Assembly (NCBI GenBank): GCA_002391385.1
Contig: DGEY01000042.1
Location: 2,223 to 11,218, forward strand
Reading direction: 5' to 3'
DNA length: 8,996 nucleotides
DNA from: Firmicutes bacterium UBA3914
GTDB lineage: Bacteria > Bacillota > Limnochordia > Darwinibacteriales > Darwinibacteriaceae
Part shown: positions 1-6,155 of the stretch, piece by piece
Layout of the letters: every line of letters starts with the position of its first letter
Numbering within the stretch: the first letter of the stretch is position 1
Translations under genes and position numbers: made by a program
The notes under the pieces: generated by a model
Seen by the model: only the letters and a program-made list of their open reading frames with translations
Databases searched by the model: none
What the model was told of the DNA's origin: nothing

Positions 1-92
1 CCTAGATAAAAAGTTCCGTCTAGATCCAAAAGATAGGTGTCAATATTGCGCAATCTGTTCAACTTCTTCCCTCCGTGCAGACAATTTAGGTC

Positions 93-121
93 TTTACAGT
101 ACCGTCCGGGCATGCCATAAT
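93..121 (+). promoter_or_regulatory. Promoter P1 (sigma-A-like)
   Basis: A -35 box TTTACA (93-98, 5 of 6 to TTGACA) is followed by a 17-nt spacer and a -10 box CATAAT (116-121, 5 of 6 to TATAAT). The expected start point is near 128, which leaves a leader of about 250 nt before the regulator gene. The dyad at 133-146 lies just downstream of the expected start point, where a repressor could block transcription. The boxes and spacing are seen; use in the cell is inferred. Confidence 0.62.
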
Positions 122-132
122 TAAGGCAGGAA

Positions 133-146
133 GGCTTAAATAAGCC
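133..146. promoter_or_regulatory. Candidate operator dyad GGCTTAAATAAGCC
   Basis: This is an inverted repeat with arms GGCTTA and TAAGCC around a 2-nt centre. It sits about 5-18 nt after the start point expected from P1. SorC-family regulators bind inverted repeats near the promoters they control and often regulate their own operon, so this is a reasonable operator candidate for the downstream regulator. It could equally be a chance dyad in AT-rich DNA. Confidence 0.35.
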
Positions 147-232
147 AACAGCACAGTAGTATTATAGGGTTCTAGGCTGCAGAAGTCAACCTAGGGAGTG
201 CTTGGTTTTTGTAATTTTGCAGCGCAGGCCGT

Positions 233-262
233 CTGAAATTAGTTTCAATGGTCGAACATAAT
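233..262 (+). promoter_or_regulatory. Promoter P2 (weaker, sigma-A-like)
   Basis: A -35-like CTGAAA (233-238, 4 of 6) and a -10 CATAAT (257-262, 5 of 6, identical to the P1 -10) are separated by 18 nt. The start point would fall near 269, about 105 nt before the regulator start. One dyad (234-247) covers the -35 region and another (272-285) covers the initial transcribed bases. This resembles a promoter flanked by operators, but the -35 match is modest. Confidence 0.4.
234..247. promoter_or_regulatory. Candidate operator dyad TGAAATTAGTTTCA
   Basis: The arms TGAAA and TTTCA surround a 4-nt centre (TTAG). The dyad overlaps the -35 element of putative promoter P2. It has the same overall length as the dyads at 133-146 and 272-285 but not the same sequence, so a single shared binding site is not proven. 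Confidence 0.28.
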
Positions 263-271
263 TACAAGGGT

Positions 272-285
272 TTTGCGGCTGCAAA
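272..285. promoter_or_regulatory. Candidate operator dyad TTTGCGGCTGCAAA
   Basis: The arms TTTGC and GCAAA surround a 4-nt centre (GGCT). The dyad lies just past the start point expected from P2, in the same relative place as the 133-146 dyad relative to P1. Binding by the SorC-family regulator is an inference from position only. Confidence 0.28.
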
Positions 286-374
286 GCTTAAGAATATGTA
301 AAATTATTCACCAACTCTTCCGGGCAGGGCTGCCTATGGGGCTCCGCCGGGCAGAGTCGAGGGAGTTGAGAGAT

Positions 375-1325
375 ATGGAACAAGATCTGGAACTCTACGA
401 AAAGGTGCATATCGCCTGGCTCTACTACATGGAAAACCTCACCCAATCGGAGATCGCCGACCGCCTGGGCCTCACCAGGCTCATGGTCCACCGCACCCTG
501 CAGAAGTGCCTGCAGGAAGGCTTGGTGCACATTGTGATCAACCATCCCCTGATGTACTGCCAGAGTCTAGGCTCCCAGCTGGAGTCGGTCTTCGGCTTGA
601 AAAGTGCCTGGGTGATCCCCACCTCCCCCGACTATGAGGTGCTCAGGAGGAACTTGGGCACCATTGCCGCGCGCCTGGTGGGCCGCGCCGTGGCCAGCGG
701 CACCATCGTGGGTGTGGGCTGGGGTACCACGCTGGCGGAGGTGGCCCGGCATCTTCTGCGCAAAAGCCACGATAACGTCACGGTGGTTTCTCTGCTGGGC
801 GGGCTGATCAAAAGCGCGGGGAACAACTCCTACGAAGTGGCCCTCCAGGTGGCCGATGCCCTTGATGCGGTGTGCTACAGCTACATGGCACCCATGTTTG
901 TGGAAAGCGCCGAGGATCGGGATGCCATCCTGCGCCTCAGGCACATCCAGGCGGTGCAGGATCTGATCCGCCGGGCTTCCGTGGCCATTGTGGGTGTGGG
1001 TGAGGTCTCCGCGGACTGTACCCTGGCCAGGATGGGCCCCTTGAGCGCGTCAGATGTGGACAGCCTGCTCAAAGCGGGAGCTGTTGCCGACATTTTGGGC
1101 AACTTCATCGACAAAAACGGCCAGCTGGTGGAGGTGGATGTGAACCAAAGGGTGCTCACCACAGATCTGGAAGTGCTCAAGGAGATTGACAATGTCTTTG
1201 CTGTGACCGGGGGCTTGAAAAAAGCCCAGGCCATTTCCGCGGCCCTCCGCTCCGGCTGCATTGACAACATCATCACCGATGCCCAGACTGCAGAACAGGT
1301 TCTGCAGCTAAACAGGCCCTTCTAA
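375..1325 (+). CDS. SorC/DeoR-family sugar-phosphate-responsive transcriptional regulator
   Basis: The product is 316 residues, the usual length of SorC-family regulators. The start ATG at 375 is chosen because AGGGAG (360-365) lies 9 nt upstream; an upstream TTG at 273 would add 34 residues unlike the family. Residues 1-53 form the winged helix-turn-helix, with the TQSEIADRLGL recognition region near 23-33 and the wing near EGLVHI (48-53). From about residue 60 onward is the sugar-isomerase-like effector domain: GVGWGTT (113-119) is the conserved phosphate-binding loop region, and the ending IITDAQTAEQVL is family-typical. Family members sense phosphorylated sugars or polyols and repress or activate the adjacent operon. 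Here the gene is first in a run of glycerol-phosphate oxidation genes, so a triose or glycerol phosphate effector is a fair inference. The dyads at 133, 234 and 272 are candidate binding sites. Family assignment is firm; the effector is unknown. Confidence 0.92.
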   Translation: MEQDLELYEKVHIAWLYYMENLTQSEIADRLGLTRLMVHRTLQKCLQEGLVHIVINHPLMYCQSLGSQLESVFGLKSAWVIPTSPDYEVLRRNLGTIAARLVGRAVASGTIVGVGWGTTLAEVARHLLRKSHDNVTVVSLLGGLIKSAGNNSYEVALQVADALDAVCYSYMAPMFVESAEDRDAILRLRHIQAVQDLIRRASVAIVGVGEVSADCTLARMGPLSASDVDSLLKAGAVADILGNFIDKNGQLVEVDVNQRVLTTDLEVLKEIDNVFAVTGGLKKAQAISAALRSGCIDNIITDAQTAEQVLQLNRPF

Positions 1326-1339
1326 AAGCTCTATGCCAG

Positions 1340-1368
1340 TCCCGCCCCCGCCCAAGGCTGGGGCGGGA
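1340..1368 (+). terminator. GC-rich intercistronic hairpin, no T-run
   Basis: A perfect 9-bp inverted repeat, TCCCGCCCC (1340-1348) and GGGGCGGGA (1360-1368), encloses an 11-nt loop just after the regulator stop codon. The stem should be very stable, but the following bases (GGGCAGGTCTTGG) lack a T-run, so it is not a standard intrinsic terminator. It may act as a partial terminator or as a 3' end protecting the regulator message. No good promoter is visible between it and the next gene, which suggests that read-through from P1/P2 supplies the operon. Confidence 0.4.
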
Positions 1369-1422
1369 GGGCAGGTCTTGGACAAGCGGGATCAACAGAA
1401 AAAGATAGATGGAGGTTAGCAG

Positions 1423-2898
1423 ATGAAGCGCGAGGCAAAAACCAAAAAAGCGGTACAGGTCGCCATCGTGGGCGGCGGCATCATCGGTACCTTAACAGCC
1501 CGGGAGCTCAGCCGCTACCAGCTGGATGTGCTCCTTTTGGAAAAGGAGGCGGAAGTGGGCTGGGGTACCACCAAGGCCAACAGCGGCATCGTGCATGCCG
1601 GCATCCATGAAGACCCGGGTACGCTCAAGGCCAAATACTGTTTCCCGGGCAACCAGATGTTCCCCAGGCTCTGTGAAGAGCTGGATGTGAGCTTCAAACA
1701 GACCGGGATCCTGGTGGTAGCCCTGGCTGAAGAGGAAATGGACATGGTGCACATGTACTACCAGCGGGGCCTGGAGCGGGGCGTGCCGGTGCGCCTGTTG
1801 AGCCGGGAAGAGGTGCTGGCCCAGGAGCCCAACCTCAGCGAGGACGTTGTGGGTTCGGTCTTTGCCCCCGAGGGCGGAGCGGTCATGCCCTTTGAGCTGG
1901 CCGCGGCGGCCATGGAAAATGCGGTGGCCAACGGCGCTGAGCTGATGACCGAAAGCCCCGTAATCGGTGCCTGGGTGGAGGGGGAGAAGAAGTACCTGGA
2001 AACGCCCACCCACATCATCGAAGCGGATGTGGTGATCAACGCCGCGGGTCTTTTTGCCGATGAGATCGCCCGCATGTTCGGGGACGATTATTTCCGCATC
2101 CTGCCCCGGAAGGGGGAGGAATACCTCTTTGATTTGGAGCTTGCGGGCTTGGTGAACAGCATCATTTTCCCCGTACCCGCCAGCAAAATCAGCAAGGGCA
2201 TCTTGGTCATCCACACCGCGGATGGCAACATCATGATCGGCCCCACCAGCGATAATGTCCCGGCAAAGGACGATCTGGGCACCACCTACTCCGGCTTTGA
2301 GCGGATCTTCAGCGAAACCCGCCGCCTGGTGCCTGGGCTCGATCCCAGGAAGGTGATCACCCAGTTCGCCGGGCTCAGGGCCGCGAGCGACCGGGGCGAT
2401 TTCATCATCGAGTTCTCCCCTAACGTTCCTGGCCTTCTGCATCTGGCGGGGATCGAATCCCCAGGGCTCACCGCAGCTCCGGCCATCGCGGCCGACGTTC
2501 CCAAGATGCTGGAAGAGCAGGGCTTTAAGCTCACCCCCAAGGAGAACTTCCAGCCCCGCCGGGAAGGTGTGGTGCGCTTCAGGCAGCTTTCCCGCAAAGA
2601 GCAGGATGAGCTGATCAGGCAGAATCCCGCCTACGGGCGCATGGTCTGCCGCTGCGAAACAGTGACTGAAGCAGAGATCGTGGATGCCATCAGGAGGGGG
2701 GCCCGCACCCTCGATGGTGTGAAGTTCAGAACCAGGGCCGGTGCCGGCCGCTGCCAGAGCGGATTCTGCCAGCCCGTGATCATGGAGATCCTCAGCCGAG
2801 AACTGGGCATCCCCGCGGAGCAGGTTTCCAAGCGCGGCGCAGGTTCTGAGCAGGTTAAGTACGAAGCCAAAGAACTGCTTGGGAAAGGGGTGTCCTAA
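1423..2898 (+). CDS. glpA: GlpA-like FAD-dependent glycerol-3-phosphate dehydrogenase with C-terminal BFD-like [2Fe-2S] domain
   Basis: The product is 491 residues. GGAGG at 1411-1415 lies 7 nt before the ATG. The N-terminus carries the FAD-binding glycine loop VGGGIIG (about 16-22) of a DAO-fold oxidoreductase, followed by the ANSGIVHAGIH motif (about 53-63) typical of the glycerol-3-phosphate and 2-hydroxyacid dehydrogenase group. The C-terminus (about 405-470) is a BFD-like [2Fe-2S] domain with C409-x-C411 and C444-x4-C449. This architecture is known from anaerobic GlpA-type enzymes of Clostridia and Thermotogae, which oxidise sn-glycerol-3-phosphate to DHAP and pass electrons through the cluster. 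The next gene starts directly after this stop codon, and its product is the usual partner flavoprotein. An L-2-hydroxyglutarate-oxidase-like role is an alternative, but the BFD domain and neighbours favour glycerol-3-phosphate. No signal peptide or membrane segment is apparent. Confidence 0.87.
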   Translation: MKREAKTKKAVQVAIVGGGIIGTLTARELSRYQLDVLLLEKEAEVGWGTTKANSGIVHAGIHEDPGTLKAKYCFPGNQMFPRLCEELDVSFKQTGILVVALAEEEMDMVHMYYQRGLERGVPVRLLSREEVLAQEPNLSEDVVGSVFAPEGGAVMPFELAAAAMENAVANGAELMTESPVIGAWVEGEKKYLETPTHIIEADVVINAAGLFADEIARMFGDDYFRILPRKGEEYLFDLELAGLVNSIIFPVPASKISKGILVIHTADGNIMIGPTSDNVPAKDDLGTTYSGFERIFSETRRLVPGLDPRKVITQFAGLRAASDRGDFIIEFSPNVPGLLHLAGIESPGLTAAPAIAADVPKMLEEQGFKLTPKENFQPRREGVVRFRQLSRKEQDELIRQNPAYGRMVCRCETVTEAEIVDAIRRGARTLDGVKFRTRAGAGRCQSGFCQPVIMEILSRELGIPAEQVSKRGAGSEQVKYEAKELLGKGVS

Positions 2899-4164
2899 AT
2901 GAGGAAACTGGAAGTTGATGTCGCCATCATCGGCGGAGGGCCGGCGGGTTTAGCCGCAGCTTTGGCCGCCCATGACCAGGGTGCGGCGGAAGTTTTGATC
3001 ATTGAGCGCAATCATGAGCTGGGGGGCATCCTGCAGCAGTGCATCCACCACGGATTTGGCCTGCACCGCTTTAAGGCGGAGCTCACAGGGCCCGAATACG
3101 CCCAGCGCTTCATTAATGAACTGAAGGATACGGATATCAAAGTGCTTCTGGAAACCATGGTCCTGGAAGTGACCAAAGATCGGACCATCTACGCGGTGAA
3201 CAGCCGGGAAGGGATGCTGGAGATCAGCGCCAAAGCCATCGTGCTGGCCATGGGCTGCCGGGAGCGGACCAGGGGCGCCCTGCGCATTCCCGGCAAGCGC
3301 CCCGCGGGCATCTTTTCTGCTGGAACCGCCCAGCGCTATATGAACATCGATGGCTACATTCCCGGCCGGAAGGCTGTGATCCTGGGCTCCGGGGATATCG
3401 GTTTGATCATGGCCCGCCGCCTCACCCTGGAGGGGGCGAAGGTGGAGGCTGTGGTGGAGATCCTGCCCTACGCGGCTGGTCTAGCCCGCAACGTGGTCCA
3501 GTGCCTGGAGGATTTTGATATACCCCTCCACCTGGAGTCCACCGTCACCGAAATCCACGGCGATGATCGCCTGGAGGCCGTGACCATTGCCAAGGTGGAT
3601 GAAAACTGGCGTCCCATTCCCGGCACGGAGCAGAAAATTGAGTGCGACACCCTGCTGCTTTCCGTGGGCTTGATTCCAGAAAACGAGCTTTCCAGCGGAG
3701 CAGGTGTGGAGCTGGATCCGGTCACCAACGGCCCTAAGGTGGATGACACCTTGATGACCAGCATCCCGGGGGTCTTCGCCTGCGGCAATGTGCTCCATGT
3801 GCACGATCTGGTGGACAATGTCTCCAAGGAAGCGGAGCGGGCCGGTGCCTTTGCTGCCCAGTATGCCCTGGACAAGCTGCCCGCGCCCCCAAGACGCATA
3901 AAGGTAGAAGCGGGGGAAAACATCCGCTACGTGGTGCCCCACGAGATTTCCCTGGAGCGGCCGGTGGAGTTCTTTATGCGGGTGCAGCGGCCCGAAGCCG
4001 ATGTCTATCTGGATCTGGGCGGGCTGCGCCGGGTGAAAAAACCCTTTGTGCGGCCCAGCGAAATGCTGGATATCACCTTGAGTGTAGAGCAGCTGAGCAA
4101 GCTGGAGGGCGACACTCTGCGGGTGCGGATCGTGTCCGGGAAGGAGGCTGGCGTAGATGCTTAA
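2899..4164 (+). CDS. FAD/NAD-binding oxidoreductase, partner subunit of the GlpA-like dehydrogenase
   Basis: The product is 421 residues. Its ATG follows the previous stop codon with no gap, indicating translational coupling. Two Rossmann dinucleotide-binding folds are visible: IIGGGPAG (10-17) for FAD and GSGDIG (163-168) for a second nucleotide, probably NAD(P). The segments LGGILQQCIHHGFG and AMGCRERTRG and the FACGNV motif (C295) place it with the pyridine nucleotide-disulphide oxidoreductase-like subunits related to HcnB and the sarcosine oxidase alpha subunit. The C-terminal stretch of roughly 80 residues after ANVLH-type FAD contacts carries no domain I recognise. In Clostridia and Thermotogae this gene sits between a GlpA-BFD gene and a DUF1667 gene, as here. 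It is therefore probably the electron-transfer subunit that links glycerol-3-phosphate oxidation to NAD(P) or another carrier. It is not homologous in obvious ways to E. coli GlpB, so that symbol is withheld. The acceptor is not known from sequence. Confidence 0.83.
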   Translation: MRKLEVDVAIIGGGPAGLAAALAAHDQGAAEVLIIERNHELGGILQQCIHHGFGLHRFKAELTGPEYAQRFINELKDTDIKVLLETMVLEVTKDRTIYAVNSREGMLEISAKAIVLAMGCRERTRGALRIPGKRPAGIFSAGTAQRYMNIDGYIPGRKAVILGSGDIGLIMARRLTLEGAKVEAVVEILPYAAGLARNVVQCLEDFDIPLHLESTVTEIHGDDRLEAVTIAKVDENWRPIPGTEQKIECDTLLLSVGLIPENELSSGAGVELDPVTNGPKVDDTLMTSIPGVFACGNVLHVHDLVDNVSKEAERAGAFAAQYALDKLPAPPRRIKVEAGENIRYVVPHEISLERPVEFFMRVQRPEADVYLDLGGLRRVKKPFVRPSEMLDITLSVEQLSKLEGDTLRVRIVSGKEAGVDA

Positions 4165-4525
4165 GCGCATAACATGCACCGTCTGTCCCTTGAGCTGCGA
4201 AGTGGTTTTGGAAATCGGTGAAAACGGCGAAATCCTATCCCTCACAGGCAACAAATGCGCCCGGGGTAAAACCTATGCCACCAAGGAACACACCGCCCCT
4301 GAGCGCACCCTCACCACCACAGTGAAGATCAAAGGGGGCGTGCATCCGCTGCTCCCTGTGCGCACCGACCAGCCCATCCCCAAGGGGAAGCTGCGGGAGG
4401 CCATGCTGGCCACCGCGGACCTGGTGGTGGAGGCCCCGGTGAAAATGGGCGATGTTGTGGTGGAAAACTTCCTGGACTTAGGGGTGAACCTCATCGCCAG
4501 CCGGGATCTGGACAGGGTAGAGTAA
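4157..4525 (+). CDS. DUF1667 protein, small putative Fe-S subunit
   Basis: The product is 122 residues. Its ATG overlaps the previous gene by 8 nt, and GGAGG at 4143-4147 inside that gene provides the ribosome binding site. Cysteines C7, C10, C14 and C34 form CxxCxxxC-x19-C, followed by ARG. DUF1667 proteins are described by conserved CxxC pairs and occur with GlpA-BFD and flavoprotein genes, which matches this layout. The cysteine pattern and the intervening pattern VLEIGENGEILSLTGNKCARG resemble the N-terminal [4Fe-4S] domain of molybdopterin oxidoreductases. A cluster-carrying third subunit of the glycerol-3-phosphate dehydrogenase complex is the natural inference. The C-terminal part (about 45-122) has no cysteines and no recognised motif. 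It is rich in Val and ends shortly before a hairpin. Confidence 0.85.
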   Translation: MLKRITCTVCPLSCEVVLEIGENGEILSLTGNKCARGKTYATKEHTAPERTLTTTVKIKGGVHPLLPVRTDQPIPKGKLREAMLATADLVVEAPVKMGDVVVENFLDLGVNLIASRDLDRVE

Positions 4526-4530
4526 AGCCT

Positions 4531-4566
4531 AGAGGCCACTGGCTCCGAGTGGGACCGGTGGCTTCT
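4531..4566 (+). terminator. Intra-operon hairpin before the glycerol-1-phosphate dehydrogenase gene
   Basis: AGAGGCCACTGG (4531-4542) pairs with CCGGTGGCTTCT (4555-4566) over 12 positions with two G-T wobbles, around a 12-nt loop. The tail TCTC is pyrimidine-rich but not a T-run. It starts 5 nt after the DUF1667 stop codon. It looks like a weak terminator or attenuator that could lower expression of the downstream gene relative to the first three. No promoter is evident between it and the next start. Confidence 0.42.
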
Positions 4567-4606
4567 TCTCATGGTTAGAAGTACCGCTGAGGAAGGGGAG
4601 GAAAAC

Positions 4607-5980
4607 GTGGGCATTGTGGAACTGGCAAGCCAGAATATCCATGGGCTTTTGAACGCGGAAGGCTTTGCCTGCCCCTGCGGGAAGATCCACCGCACGGAGG
4701 TGCGGGAGCTGGTGATCAAACCCGGGGCGCTGCAGGAGATCCCCAGGGTTGTCCGGAGCGCAGGGGGCAGCAGGGTCTTTCTCCTCGCGGACCCCAACAC
4801 CTATTCCGCGGCGGCTAGGCGGGTGGCGGTGCTCTTGGAGGCGGCTGGGGTCCCCCACAGCTCCTTCATCTTCCAAGAGGAGCACGTCCAGGCCACCGAC
4901 GGCGCTCTGGCGCAGGTTCTGGAGCACTTCACCCCCGAAAGCGATCTGATCCTGGGGGTGGGGAGCGGCACCATCAATGACATCGGCAAGCTGGCCGCTA
5001 AGGTGCTGGGCGTAGGCTACATCTGCGCGGCCACCGCCCCTTCCATGGACGGCTTTATCTCCAGCACTTCCTCCATGGTGATGCGGGGTATCAAAGAATC
5101 GGTGCCCAGTGTGACGCCGCATGCCCTCATCGCCGATCTGGACGTTTTAGCACAGGCACCTAAGCGGCTTTTGCAGGCGGGTTTTGGAGATATTCTGGCC
5201 AAGTATGTCAGCATTTTGGAGTGGAGGATCTCCCATCTGGTGACAGGGGAATACTACTGCCCGGAGATCGCGGAATTAGTGCGCCTAGCGGTGCGCAGCA
5301 GCGTTTCCCAGGTGGAGCAGCTGGCCAAAGGAGATAGGGAAGCGGTCAAGATCCTTTTGGAGAGCCTGCTCCTTTCGGGCCTGGCCATGAGCTTTGCCGG
5401 GATCACCCGGCCCGCCTCCGGTGTCGAACACTATTTTTCCCACGTCTGGGAGATGCGCCATCTGGAATTCGGCACTCCCCAGGACTTCCACGGCCTCCAG
5501 TGCGGCATCGGCACGGTGTTGGCCGCGGAGATTTACGAGATCATCAAGGGGCTAACCCCAGATGAGGAGCGGGCCCTGAATTATGTGGAGGGCTTCGACC
5601 TGGAGGTCTGGCACGCCTTTGTCCGCTGCTTTTTAGGAAAAAGCGGTGAGCGCTTGGTGGAGCTGGAGGAGAAGGAGCAAAAATACAGCAGGGAAGGGCA
5701 CAAAAGGCGGCTGAAGAGAATTACCGCCCACTGGGACCAGATCCGAAGCATCATCGCCCAGGAGCTGCCCACCGTGGATGTGCTCCGAGGTTATCTCGAG
5801 ACCATCGGCGCCCCGGTTTCACCCCGGGAGATCGGCCTGGATTACAGGCAGGCCCGCCGGGCGTTTTTGGTTTCCAAGGATATCCGGAACAAGTACAATG
5901 CCAGCATGCTGCTTTGGGATCTGGGGCTGCTGGATGAAGTGGTGAAATCCCTCTGGCGGGGAAAACGGGAGAGAGAATAA
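4607..5980 (+). CDS. araM: sn-glycerol-1-phosphate dehydrogenase (AraM/EgsA family)
   Basis: The GTG at 4607 is chosen because GGGGAGG (4595-4601) lies 5 nt upstream; it gives 457 residues. An ATG at 4571 would add 12 residues but falls in the tail of a hairpin and has no ribosome binding site. The N-terminus has the CPCGKIH motif seen in many bacterial homologues. GVGSGTINDIGK is the NAD(P)-binding loop and TAPSMDG the family signature. Metal ligands expected for this iron-containing-alcohol-dehydrogenase fold are D195 (GFGD), a histidine in EHYFSH (H275 or H279) and H295 (FHG). The enzyme interconverts DHAP and sn-glycerol-1-phosphate with NAD(P)H in the cytoplasm; B. subtilis AraM is about 394 residues, so this copy has extra length, mainly C-terminal. 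Bacteria use it to make glycerol-1-phosphate, but next to oxidative glycerol-phosphate genes it may run in the catabolic direction. Another polyol-phosphate substrate is possible. Confidence 0.86.
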   Translation: MGIVELASQNIHGLLNAEGFACPCGKIHRTEVRELVIKPGALQEIPRVVRSAGGSRVFLLADPNTYSAAARRVAVLLEAAGVPHSSFIFQEEHVQATDGALAQVLEHFTPESDLILGVGSGTINDIGKLAAKVLGVGYICAATAPSMDGFISSTSSMVMRGIKESVPSVTPHALIADLDVLAQAPKRLLQAGFGDILAKYVSILEWRISHLVTGEYYCPEIAELVRLAVRSSVSQVEQLAKGDREAVKILLESLLLSGLAMSFAGITRPASGVEHYFSHVWEMRHLEFGTPQDFHGLQCGIGTVLAAEIYEIIKGLTPDEERALNYVEGFDLEVWHAFVRCFLGKSGERLVELEEKEQKYSREGHKRRLKRITAHWDQIRSIIAQELPTVDVLRGYLETIGAPVSPREIGLDYRQARRAFLVSKDIRNKYNASMLLWDLGLLDEVVKSLWRGKRERE

Positions 5981-5995
5981 GGAAAGCCTCAGGCC

Positions 5996-6027
5996 AAACC
6001 TTCGCTTCTCGGCGGAGGTTTTCTTTT
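5996..6027 (+). terminator. Intrinsic terminator of the glycerol-phosphate operon
   Basis: AAACCTTCGC (5996-6005) pairs with GCGGAGGTTT (6012-6021) over 10 bp with one G-T wobble around a 6-nt loop, and is followed by TCTTTT. It begins 16 nt after the dehydrogenase stop codon and separates the operon from the phosphatase gene. Confidence 0.82.
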
Positions 6028-6070
6028 AACAGACATCCGCCTCCTAGAAGGAAGTGAGCTGCAGGCGGGG

Positions 6071-6142
6071 ATGGTGGAGATGTCGAAGCAGGAGATCAAG
6101 GGCTTTGTCGAAGAAGATCTATCGGCACAAAGACGAACGTGA
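6071..6142 (+). CDS. Possible 23-residue leader peptide upstream of the phosphatase
   Basis: An ATG at 6071 opens a 23-codon frame whose product begins MVEMSKQEIK and is acidic in the middle and basic at the end; an internal ATG at 6080 is also possible. Its TGA (6140-6142) overlaps the ribosome binding site GAGGAGG (6141-6147) of the phosphatase gene, an arrangement that suits translational coupling. The upstream ribosome binding site is poor (GGCGGGG close to the ATG). It may instead be the remnant of a lost gene or a chance frame. I do not recognise the peptide. Confidence 0.25.
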   Translation: MVEMSKQEIKGFVEEDLSAQRRT

Positions 6143-6155
6143 GGAGGCAGTTAAG

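Larger units (their letters stand above)
1..374. other. Noncoding leader upstream of the regulator gene
   Basis: This stretch is more AT-rich than the genes that follow and holds no convincing gene. It contains two sigma-A-like promoters pointing into the SorC-family gene and three short dyads, each listed separately, plus a perfect 10-bp palindrome ATTGCGCAAT at 45-54. The frame starting at base 2 is open to 124 but has no start inside the window. It could be the tail of an upstream gene and more likely is chance. A TTG at 273 opens the regulator frame upstream of the start chosen here, but it has no ribosome binding site. Confidence 0.6.

Noticed and set aside
2..124. Open frame of about 40 codons containing a CQYCAIC segment at the left edge
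   Set aside because: It has no start in the window, its codon use is unlike the neighbouring genes, and it runs through promoter P1. An open frame of this length is easily chance, though an upstream gene tail cannot be excluded.
188..210. AACC...GGTT followed by TTTTT, resembling a leader terminator
   Set aside because: The stem is only 4 bp with a long loop, too weak to support an attenuator or a riboswitch expression platform. No known riboswitch core was recognised nearby.
1378..1406. TTGGAC with AAAGAT as a promoter for the GlpA-like gene
   Set aside because: Both boxes match only 3 of 6 positions.
1492..2442. Long antisense open frame (316 codons) opposite the GlpA-like gene
   Set aside because: It is a shadow caused by GC-rich codon use. 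The translation is His/Gly-rich with no domain, and the sense frame is a clear enzyme.
3481..4254. Antisense open frame (257 codons) spanning the second flavoprotein and DUF1667
   Set aside because: It crosses two well-supported sense genes, has no recognisable motif and no plausible ribosome binding context.
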